Source: Tardiphaga sp. (GTDB lineage: Bacteria > Pseudomonadota > Alphaproteobacteria > Rhizobiales > Xanthobacteraceae). From it: 16,283 nt of DNA. The position numbers and the translations under genes are program-made. The notes under the pieces are model-generated. The model worked only from the letters and a program-made list of their open reading frames with translations, searched no databases and had not been told where the DNA came from. Each line of letters starts with the position of its first letter. Positions within the stretch are counted from its first letter, which is position 1. The stretch is from positions 1 through 16,283 of the forward strand of contig JAQGJF010000203.1 in the NCBI GenBank assembly GCA_028290765.1, read 5' to 3'. This document shows positions 1 through 6,246 of this stretch, piece after piece.

Positions 1-743
1 AACGCCAGGCCACGGTGGCGGCCGACCTGGTCGGCACCGCCGCGCTCGGCGACGCCACCAAGAAGATCTACGAATTGCCGGTGATGAAGACCCTGCCGAA
101 AGGCGTCAGGGTCTCACCGTCCGGCGACGCCGAAAGCCTGAACGAACTGTCGGAAGGTTTTGCCACCGCGATCAGCGCCGGCCTGATGATGGTCTATGCG
201 GTGCTGGTGCTGTTGTTCGGAACCTTCCTGCAGCCGATCACCATCCTGTTCTCGCTGCCGCTGTCGATCGGCGGCGCGATCATGGCGCTGCTGCTGACCG
301 GCAAGCAGCTCACGACGCCGGTCTGGATCGGCATCCTGATGCTGATGGGCATCGTCACCAAGAACGCCATCATGCTGGTGGAGTTCGCGGTCGAGGCGAT
401 CCGCGAGGGCAAGCCGCGTCACGAGGCGATCATCGACGCCGGCATGAAACGCGCGCGGCCGATCGTCATGACCACCATCGCCATGGCCGCCGGCATGATG
501 CCGAGCGCGCTGGCGTTCGGCGCCGGCGGCGAGTTCCGTTCGCCGATGGCGCTGGCGGTGATCGGCGGGCTGTTGTTCTCGACCGTGCTGTCGCTGATCT
601 TCGTGCCGGCGATGTTCATGATGATGGACGATCTCGGCCAATTGTCATGGCGCTTCGGCAAGAAGCTGCTCAGCTCGAGTGGCGAGAACGAACATCCCGA
701 AGAGCACCCGCCGGCCGCGCCGCCGGTGCTCGAACAGAAGTGA
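1..743 (+). CDS. RND multidrug efflux permease, C-terminal part (5' end outside window)
   Basis: This is the last ~247 codons of an inner-membrane proton-driven drug exporter of the HAE-1 RND type (AcrB/MdtB-like). It would work with a periplasmic adaptor and an outer-membrane channel. The open frame runs in from the left edge (codons at 3, 6, 9...), so the visible GTG at 15 is internal. The family is recognised from the end of the periplasmic domain (SGDAESLNELSEGF) followed by the characteristic final helices: the amphipathic LFGTFLQPITILFSLPL, the GILMLMGIVTKNAIMLVEF helix, the RARPIVMTTIAMAAGMMP loop and helix, and the closing LSLIFVPAMFMMMDDL helix. The tail after it is short, charged and proline-rich. 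The stop is TGA at 741-743. The adaptor gene is expected upstream, outside the window. A second, decayed copy of its last 275 bases lies at 2634-2907. The family call is secure; the substrate cannot be told. Confidence 0.95.
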   Translation, partial: RQATVAADLVGTAALGDATKKIYELPVMKTLPKGVRVSPSGDAESLNELSEGFATAISAGLMMVYAVLVLLFGTFLQPITILFSLPLSIGGAIMALLLTGKQLTTPVWIGILMLMGIVTKNAIMLVEFAVEAIREGKPRHEAIIDAGMKRARPIVMTTIAMAAGMMPSALAFGAGGEFRSPMALAVIGGLLFSTVLSLIFVPAMFMMMDDLGQLSWRFGKKLLSSSGENEHPEEHPPAAPPVLEQK

Positions 744-806
744 GCTGAAGGCGGCGGCAGGCACTCGCCCTTCATCACGACGGTTGCCCGCATCCGTTAT
801 CGCACT

Positions 807-2450
807 TTAATGCCGCTCGCCCTGCAGGACCTGTCCGCGCTGCTTCAGGGTCAGGGAAACCACCTTGCCGCTGGCGTCACGCGCGAAGTCGATTTCGGCG
901 CCGACGACCTCCGCGACGAAGACATCCGGTTCGACGGACGCGAGTTCGAGCGGCCGCTGATGGGTCCCCTGCACCAGGAGCTTCGCGCCACTGGAGAAGA
1001 CGCGCAGCGCAAAGCCCGGCGTCAGCGGATAGCTGCCGACATAGTCGTTGAGCTGCGCTTCCGTCGGCGTCCATTTGCTCGCAACCGTCGCCGGCGGGCC
1101 CATGCGCTCGGCCTCCAGCGCGCCCCCGCCCTGAAACCAGGTGAAGGTGTATGTTCCCTCCGCTTTGCGCTTCGGCCGCAACAGCGCATCGAACTTGAGC
1201 GGATAGAAGTCACCCGCACTGTCGTAGCCCATTTCAAATTCGGGCTGACCGTCCGCCTGGATGGTCAGGCTGCTGCCGTTGTGCCGCAATTCGATGCCGA
1301 GGCCGCCCGGCAAACGATACTTGCCGACCAGCGCGCCGATCAATCCGGCGTCGGCCGTCGCGACGAGGCGCGGCGCGCCGACGGGGCTCGAAGGATCGAG
1401 CAAGTGGAATCCGAGCGACCCAAGTCCGCCATTGGAGGTCAGTGCCGTATCGCTGAGCAACACGACCGCGCGTTTCGCCGCGCGATCGAACCCGGCGAAA
1501 GACGAGTAGCCGCCGGTGCCGCCCTCGTGCCAGATGCGGGTGAGACCGTTCCGGGTGGACAGATTCCAGTTCATCGCCATCCGATGGCCATCGACGCTGG
1601 CGACCTGATCCTGCGTTCGCGCCAAAGCAGGCGTGATCGCGCTCTCGCGGGTGCCAAGCTGGCCTTCGAGGTAGCGCAACATGTCCGGCAACGTCGCGCG
1701 CACGCCGCCCACGCCGGCCATGTCGGGATGAAAATCCCACGGCGCCGCGGGCATCCCGTTGGGCAGGTGGCCCTGGGCCAGACGAACCTGCGGTGGGCGC
1801 CGGGCCACATAGGTCTCGTTCATCCCAAGCGGGACGAGTAGACGTTCGCGCAGCAGCGTCTCGTAGTCCTTGCCGCTGCGCTGGGCGAGCGCATAGGACA
1901 GCACGATCATCGCGAAATTCGAATACTCCCACTTCGAGCCGGGCGCGCGTGTCAGCTCCGTCGCAGCCAATGCGTCGAGCAAATCGCGTTCGGTCGCGGC
2001 GGCGTAAGGATTGTTCACGTCGGGCGGGCGGTAATTGGCGGGGACCACAGGCAGGCCCGAGGTGTGGGTCACGATTTCGCCGATGGTGATTTCGCGACCG
2101 TTGAACGACGGCACCGGCGTTCCCGGCGGCAACAGCCTGGCGATCGGATCGCTGAGGGCAACTTCGCCGCGCGCGATGAATTCGGCCAGCAGCGCCGCGG
2201 TCATCGTCTTGGTGACAGAACCGATTTCGAAAGACGTGTGCTCATCGTATGGGCGCTGCGAATTCGGATCCGCACAGTAATAGGCGGTCGCGATCGTGCC
2301 GTCGTCAATCACCCCGGCCGCGATGCAAGCGCCGGTACGATCGCCTTTGAAACGTTGCTCGAGTGCCGCGCCCACATCGTCGTTGCCGATGGCGAAGGCG
2401 GGCGTTGCGCAAAACATGACGGCCGAAAAAAACAGCAGTTGCGCTCTCAT
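807..2450 (-). CDS. Secreted serine hydrolase of the beta-lactamase/DD-peptidase fold (class C-like)
   Basis: A 547-residue periplasmic or secreted penicillin-binding-protein-like serine hydrolase. Such proteins act as esterases, D-aminopeptidases or DD-peptidases; few are true beta-lactamases. Residues 1-20 are a signal peptide ending in ATPAFA. All three active-site motifs are visible: the nucleophile box S78-V-T-K81, Y176-S-N178, and H308-E-G-G in the third-motif position, where HxG in place of KTG is usual for family VIII esterases and class C relatives. The core ends near residue 350. A beta-rich C-terminal extension of ~190 residues follows, as in many Beta-lactamase (PF00144) proteins of rhizobia. 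The ATG at 2450 is chosen over an in-frame TTG at 2462: GAGAG precedes it at 3 nt, and the TTG has AAGGA abutting it with no spacer. The gene lies in reverse orientation between an intact and a broken copy of the RND 3' end. Substrate unknown. Confidence 0.92.
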   Translation of the reverse strand: MRAQLLFFSAVMFCATPAFAIGNDDVGAALEQRFKGDRTGACIAAGVIDDGTIATAYYCADPNSQRPYDEHTSFEIGSVTKTMTAALLAEFIARGEVALSDPIARLLPPGTPVPSFNGREITIGEIVTHTSGLPVVPANYRPPDVNNPYAAATERDLLDALAATELTRAPGSKWEYSNFAMIVLSYALAQRSGKDYETLLRERLLVPLGMNETYVARRPPQVRLAQGHLPNGMPAAPWDFHPDMAGVGGVRATLPDMLRYLEGQLGTRESAITPALARTQDQVASVDGHRMAMNWNLSTRNGLTRIWHEGGTGGYSSFAGFDRAAKRAVVLLSDTALTSNGGLGSLGFHLLDPSSPVGAPRLVATADAGLIGALVGKYRLPGGLGIELRHNGSSLTIQADGQPEFEMGYDSAGDFYPLKFDALLRPKRKAEGTYTFTWFQGGGALEAERMGPPATVASKWTPTEAQLNDYVGSYPLTPGFALRVFSSGAKLLVQGTHQRPLELASVEPDVFVAEVVGAEIDFARDASGKVVSLTLKQRGQVLQGERH

Positions 2451-2578
2451 GGTCTCTCGCAATCCTTGGTCCGGAACGACTGTGCCGGCCCAACCGGCTA
2501 CGGGTGTCTTTCAGCGCGCGACGATGCGGACCGGCGCGGACGCCGCGGCGCGCTCAAGCGACGATTGCAGCGCAGCCA

Positions 2579-2606
2579 AGTTAATGCTACGGTCTGTAAC
2601 AGTCAA
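2579..2606 (-). promoter_or_regulatory. Possible promoter of the serine hydrolase gene
   Basis: On the minus strand a TTGACT hexamer (2606-2601) is followed after 16 nt by TTAACT (2584-2579), a good -35 with a weak -10. It would start transcription near 2572, leaving a leader of about 120 nt before the ATG at 2450. Within the spacer is a short TAC...GTA dyad of the sort seen in TetR-family operators. This is pattern matching only. Confidence 0.22.
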
Positions 2607-2633
2607 ATGATGGGTGCGATCGCCAGCATCGGT

Positions 2634-2907
2634 ATGACCATCATCGCGATGCCGCCGGCATGATGCCGAGCGCGCTGGCGTTCGGCCCGGCGGCGAATTC
2701 CGTTTGCCGATGGCGCTGGCGGTGATCGGCGACCTGGTATTTTCGACGGTGCTGTCGCTGATCTTCGTGCCGGCGATGTTCGTGATGATGGACGGTCTCG
2801 GCCAATTGTCATGGCGCTTCGGCAGGAAGCTGCTCGCGTCACATGGCGAGGTCGAACACCCCGCCGAGCCTCCGCCGGCCGCACCACCCGCGCTCGAACA
2901 CAAGTAG
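2634..2907 (+). pseudogene. Decayed copy of the 3' end of an RND efflux permease gene
   Basis: These 274 bases align without gaps, apart from two single-base deletions, to 468-743, the end of the RND gene at the left edge. By hand count about 33 positions differ (~88 % identity). The deletions are one G near 2650 (GCCATGGCC becomes GCGATGCC) and one G near 2686 (GGCGCCGG becomes GGCCCGG). Each shifts the frame, so the stretch cannot be read through. From about 2704 the original frame is open again to a TAG at 2905-2907 and gives MPMALAVIGDLVFSTVLS and so on, but only the last helix and tail remain. Just upstream, 2607-2633 could encode MMGAIASIG, which loosely recalls another RND helix, but homology to the first copy stops there. 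It is best read as the remnant of a paralogous RND pump gene, not a functional small protein. Confidence 0.9.
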
Positions 2908-2940
2908 ATGTTGGCATGGTATTTCAACGAGTCGCAGCTT

Positions 2941-3023
2941 GTGGCCCGGATGAGCGGAGCGACATCCGGGATGCAACAGACCGATAGGTCAGTCCCGGAT
3001 CTCGCTGCGCTCATCCGGGCTAC
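2941..3023. repeat. Long inverted repeat with 31-bp arms, likely bidirectional terminator
   Basis: The left arm (2941-2971) and right arm (2993-3023) are reverse complements at 28 of 31 positions, with a 21-nt loop. The core, CCCGGATGAGCG...CATCCGGG, resembles a dyad repeat often found between genes in Bradyrhizobium and Rhodopseudomonas genomes. It sits between the end of the RND remnant (2907) and the end of the convergent Crp-type gene (3037), a natural place for a terminator serving both strands. There is no T-tract, so stem stability alone would have to act. Confidence 0.8.
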
Positions 3024-3036
3024 AAGTCCTACCGCC

Positions 3037-3711
3037 CTATTCGTTGCGCGCGACGGCGGTCAGCCGGCCCATGTTCAGCAGCAGGATGCGGCCGCGTTGC
3101 AGGTCCAAAATTCCGTCCTTGCGCCATTGCTGCAATTGACGGTTGACGCTTTCGCGCGCCGCGCCGACGAAGACGCCGAGCTGTTCCTGCGAAATATGCA
3201 CCTCGGATCCGAAGTCGGAGGCCAGAGCACACAATCGGCGCGCCAGCCGCACCGGCAGCGGCTGCAGGACCGATTCTTCCATCCGCTCGCTCATCCAGCG
3301 GATCCGCTGGCACAGCAAGGCGATGAGCTGGATCGCAACGCGGGGCTCGCGTTCGAGATGGGCAAGAAAGTCTTCTCGGCGCAGCACGAACAATTCGGTG
3401 GCTTCGCCGGCCGTGGCGTCGGCGGTGCGGCGCTGGCCGTCAAGCACAGCGACCTCGCCGAACAGATCGCCGGGACCCATGAAATTCAGCGTCAGGCGGT
3501 TGCCTTCAGCGGTGCCGGTCTCGATGCGGATCTGGCCGCGCCGGACGCCGAACAGAGCATCGCCATTGTCGCCCTTCTGGAACAGCAACTCGCCGGTAGC
3601 GAGTTGCTGGGTGTGGCAAAGGCCTGAAATTCGCTGCAGTTCGTCGGCACCAAGGTCGGCGAACATCGGATTCATTTTGAGGATGACGGCAAATTCGGCC
3701 TGCGTGCTCAT
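3037..3711 (-). CDS. Crp/Fnr-family transcription regulator
   Basis: A 224-residue cytoplasmic DNA-binding regulator. Residues ~15-115 are a cyclic-nucleotide-binding beta barrel. Its phosphate-binding cassette, F84-G-E86 ... G-Q-R-R95-T96, keeps the Glu and Arg-Thr that contact cyclic nucleotide in E. coli CRP, so ligand binding is plausible. The dimerisation helix is ~120-150. The winged helix-turn-helix is ~173-213, with the recognition helix around ARESVNRQL. There is no N-terminal cysteine cluster, so it is not an oxygen-sensing FNR. The ATG at 3711 is preferred to a TTG at 3726 because the shorter form begins like typical family members; neither has a strong ribosome site. It is divergent from the AsmA and cyclase genes and shares with them a 277-bp promoter region holding a CRP-like box, which suggests autoregulation. 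The ligand is not proven. Confidence 0.93.
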   Translation of the reverse strand: MSTQAEFAVILKMNPMFADLGADELQRISGLCHTQQLATGELLFQKGDNGDALFGVRRGQIRIETGTAEGNRLTLNFMGPGDLFGEVAVLDGQRRTADATAGEATELFVLRREDFLAHLEREPRVAIQLIALLCQRIRWMSERMEESVLQPLPVRLARRLCALASDFGSEVHISQEQLGVFVGAARESVNRQLQQWRKDGILDLQRGRILLLNMGRLTAVARNE

Positions 3712-3788
3712 GGCAATGCGCCCCAAACCTGGATTGATTTCGTGAACGAGATACGCTTCGACGTTTTCAAATTTACGCTAATCTATTG

Positions 3789-3816
3789 AATAATAGTGCT
3801 TTTCCTGCTTCGGCAA
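3789..3816 (-). promoter_or_regulatory. Possible promoter of the Crp-type gene
   Basis: On the minus strand TTGCCG (3816-3811) is followed after 16 nt by ATTATT (3794-3789). Transcription would start near 3782, about 70 nt before the ATG at 3711. The centre of the CRP-like box (3853.5) would then sit close to -71, a position from which CRP can activate in E. coli. Weak on its own; the spacing to the box gives it some interest. Confidence 0.25.
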
Positions 3817-3845
3817 AATTTCCCTGAAACCGGTTCATGGCTGAA

Positions 3846-3861
3846 TGTGTCATAAGTCACA
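3846..3861. promoter_or_regulatory. CRP-like operator in the divergent promoter region
   Basis: TGTGT-cataag-TCACA matches the E. coli CRP consensus TGTGA-N6-TCACA at 9 of the 10 conserved bases, and the dyad extends one base further each way (ATGTG...CACAT). It lies 135 bp before the asmA start and 135 bp before the start of the Crp-type gene, in an A/T-rich island unlike the surrounding DNA. The regulator encoded next door is the obvious candidate to bind it. What is seen is the motif and its position; binding is inferred. Confidence 0.65.
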
Positions 3862-3988
3862 TAATTTTACAGCACCCTTGGATTATTTTTGATGGACGGG
3901 CGATTTGGGTTTCGAAAACGGGCTTGTCGGATCGATCACGCGTGATTGTATCTGCCGCGACGCCGTTTGTACGGTTTGGAACATCGAC

Positions 3989-6061
3989 ATGAGAGCACTG
4001 AAAATCGCCGGGGCTGTCCTCGCAGCCTTGATTGTTGTCGTCGCCGTCCTGCTGACGATCGGCGTTCCCTCAGGCTTCGTGACCTCCGCGATCCAGGCCC
4101 GGATCGAGCGCGAAACCGGATATCGGATTGTCATTGCCGGCGCGACCCGGGTCGGCCTGTGGCCATCGCTGAACGTGACCGTGCACGACGTCACCGTCGT
4201 GGATCTGAAGGACCGCGATGTGAGCGACCGCCTGACGCTCGACAGCGTCCAGGCCGACATTCCATTGCAAAGCCTGCTGTCGGGCCATCCGCAAGTCACC
4301 GAACTCGCCATTGTCCGTCCCGTTCTGCGCGTTCCGCTGCTGCGCGAACGCACCAGGCGCGCCGACCCCGCGCCAAAACCGACGACGACGCCCGGCGACG
4401 CCAACGCAAAGACGATTCCCGTCGGGCACGTGACGGTGACCGATGGCGCCGTGGTTTTTTCCAACCCGCACGATCGCGTGGAAATTCGCATCGACGGCAT
4501 CAACGCCGGCGTCAGATCCGGCGCCGACCGGCGGATCGATGTGACCGGCAGCGCGCGGATGGGCGAACAACCGCTCAAATTCGAGATCACCGCGGCCGCA
4601 CCCGCCATATTGGCGGAGCGCCAGAACATTCCCGTCGAGATGACGTTCGAAGCCCCTGGCCTGTTGCGGCAGCCGCTCTCGAGCAAGGCAGAGGTTCGTC
4701 TCAACGGTTCGGTCCTGATGATCAACGGACTGAGCGGAACGTTCGGCGACGGCCAGTTCAACGGCTGGGCTTCGGCCGATCTCGCCAGCAAACCGCTGGT
4801 CAAGGTCGATCTCGACTTCCAGCGGCTCGATATCGGGGCGTCATCCCGCGGCGCCTCGGTCAATGCGGATTCGCCGCAGACTGATTCAGCGCAGACTCAC
4901 CAGACTCTGACCCAGCCCTGGAGCAATGAGAAGATCGATCTTTCCGGATTGAATTACGTCGATGCCCAGATTCGGGTGTCCGCCGCCGAGCTCAATGTCG
5001 GCGACGCCCGCTTTGCCCCGGCCGCGGTCGACGCGACGCTTGGCAGCGGCGTGCTCAAGGCGACTTTCTCCCATCTCGGCGTCTACAGCGGTGAAGCCGA
5101 TGGCGAACTGGGCGTGGATGTGCGGACCAGCAATCCGGCTTACACGCTGCGCACCGATCTCGTCGGCGTGCGCGCGCTGCCACTGCTGTCGACTCTCGCG
5201 GATTTCGACAAGCTCGACGGCAAGATGCAGGCGAAGATCAGCGTTCGCTCCAGCGGCACCAGCCAGCGCGCCATCCTGTCCGGCCTCGACGGATCGGCCT
5301 TCGTCAATTTCCAGGATGGCGCCATTCGCGGCCTCAACGTCGCCAAGATGATCCGTGCGCTGACCACGGGCACGCTGTCGGGCTGGCAGGAAGGCAAGGA
5401 CGAAACCACCGATCTCACTCAGCTCGGCGCTTCGTTCCGCCTGGAGCGCGGACAGGCGACGACCGGCGATCTCGCGCTGGTCGGGCCACTGGTGCGCATG
5501 AGCGGCACCGGCACGGTCGATATCGCCAACAAGTCGCTGGCGCTCCGGGTCGAGCCCAAACTGGTCATGACCCTTCAGGGACAGGGCGGCGCCACCGATC
5601 CGGTGGGGCTGGGCATCCCGGTCGTGATGCAGGGTCCCTGGAGTGCGCCGACCATCTACCCGGACATGGCTGGCATTCTGGACAATCCGGACGCGACCTA
5701 CGCCAAGCTCCGGGAAATGGGCAAGGGCCTGTTCGGCGCCTTGGGTAGCGGCAGCTTGGGCGGCGGGGCCACCGGCAGCGGACCTAGCGACGCTCTTGGA
5801 GGCGGTCTTGGAGGCAGTCCTGGCGGCAGCGGAGCGGGCGGCGCCATATCCGACCAGCTCGGGGGCAAGCTCGGAGAGACCCTCGGCGCGCTGATCCAGC
5901 AAGGATTGGGAGCCACTCGCAGCCCCGCGATCCAGCCGCCGCAAGCCCCCCAAGCCGCCCCTCAGGCGTCCCCCCAGGACGCTCCCGCCAAACCCGTGAC
6001 GCCGCCGGATGAGCAGTCGCCGATGATGAACGACATCCTCAAGCAGCTGTTCGGGCGGTAG
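3989..6061 (+). CDS. AsmA-family envelope protein
   Basis: A 690-residue inner-membrane-anchored periplasmic protein of the AsmA family, relatives of which span or line the periplasm and are linked to outer-membrane lipid and protein homeostasis. One membrane helix (residues ~4-25) is followed by an AsmA-type N-terminal region rich in beta strands (GYRIVIAGATRVGLWPSLNV at 45-64). The conserved C-terminal AsmA module is at ~400-560, with DGSAFVNFQDGAIRGLNVAK (434-453) as its diagnostic stretch. The tail is unusual: a glycine-rich linker (586-640), then a Pro/Gln/Ala-rich segment (643-675), ending in NDILKQLFGR. The ATG at 3989 is chosen because it starts directly before the membrane helix and has GGA 8 nt upstream; the frame also extends back to a TTG at 3905. 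It is the first gene after the CRP-like box, and the cyclase follows 185 bp downstream on the same strand. Confidence 0.9.
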   Translation: MRALKIAGAVLAALIVVVAVLLTIGVPSGFVTSAIQARIERETGYRIVIAGATRVGLWPSLNVTVHDVTVVDLKDRDVSDRLTLDSVQADIPLQSLLSGHPQVTELAIVRPVLRVPLLRERTRRADPAPKPTTTPGDANAKTIPVGHVTVTDGAVVFSNPHDRVEIRIDGINAGVRSGADRRIDVTGSARMGEQPLKFEITAAAPAILAERQNIPVEMTFEAPGLLRQPLSSKAEVRLNGSVLMINGLSGTFGDGQFNGWASADLASKPLVKVDLDFQRLDIGASSRGASVNADSPQTDSAQTHQTLTQPWSNEKIDLSGLNYVDAQIRVSAAELNVGDARFAPAAVDATLGSGVLKATFSHLGVYSGEADGELGVDVRTSNPAYTLRTDLVGVRALPLLSTLADFDKLDGKMQAKISVRSSGTSQRAILSGLDGSAFVNFQDGAIRGLNVAKMIRALTTGTLSGWQEGKDETTDLTQLGASFRLERGQATTGDLALVGPLVRMSGTGTVDIANKSLALRVEPKLVMTLQGQGGATDPVGLGIPVVMQGPWSAPTIYPDMAGILDNPDATYAKLREMGKGLFGALGSGSLGGGATGSGPSDALGGGLGGSPGGSGAGGAISDQLGGKLGETLGALIQQGLGATRSPAIQPPQAPQAAPQASPQDAPAKPVTPPDEQSPMMNDILKQLFGR

Positions 6062-6082
6062 CTAAAATCCGATTATCCATGA

Positions 6083-6105
6083 GGTGCAGTGCGAATTGCT
6101 GCACC
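6083..6105 (+). other. Small hairpin in the asmA-cyclase gap
   Basis: A perfect 7-bp stem (GGTGCAG/CTGCACC) with a 9-nt loop lies 21 nt after the asmA stop. No T-run follows, so it is at best a weak terminator or a 3'-end protecting structure; readthrough into the cyclase gene is likely. Confidence 0.35.
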
Positions 6106-6167
6106 GCCGATCCCTCCCAAACTGTGCTAAAGGCAGGATCCGGGACGCTGGCGCCGTGGCCGGCCGG

Positions 6168-6183
6168 GGCCGCCATGGCGGCC
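6168..6183 (+). other. GC palindrome in the cyclase leader
   Basis: GGCCGCCATGGCGGCC is a perfect 16-bp palindrome within the 185-nt gap before the cyclase start. It is nested between CCGGCCGG blocks (around 6160-6167 and 6218-6225) that can also pair. The outer pairing ends a few bases before the GAGGA ribosome site at 6237-6241, so the leader RNA may be strongly folded. In GC-rich DNA such pairings also arise by chance. Confidence 0.35.
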
Positions 6184-6246
6184 GGCGTTCTTCGGAAAGC
6201 TTGCTTCGCCACGGCCGCCGGCCGGGTGGCGCGGACGAGGATCTGG

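Noticed and set aside
810..1841. Long plus-strand frame opposite the hydrolase gene
   Set aside because: Its product is Arg/Gln/Ala-rich without domain features, and it mirrors the G/C third-position bias of the clear hydrolase on the other strand.
807..2450. Antibiotic-resistance beta-lactamase
   Set aside because: The third motif is HEGG, not KTG, and the long C-terminal extension fits esterase/peptidase relatives; resistance cannot be claimed.
2704..2907. 67-codon frame as a small membrane protein
   Set aside because: It is the in-frame tail of the RND remnant after two frameshifts; no independent ribosome site or upstream promoter was seen.
2908..3627. 239-codon plus-strand frame opposite the Crp-type gene
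   Set aside because: The minus strand encodes a complete Crp/Fnr protein; the plus frame reads through the inverted repeat and has no motif.
4886..5953. 355-codon minus-strand frame opposite asmA
   Set aside because: Low-complexity product and no motif; asmA on the plus strand has a membrane helix, family motifs and a ribosome site.
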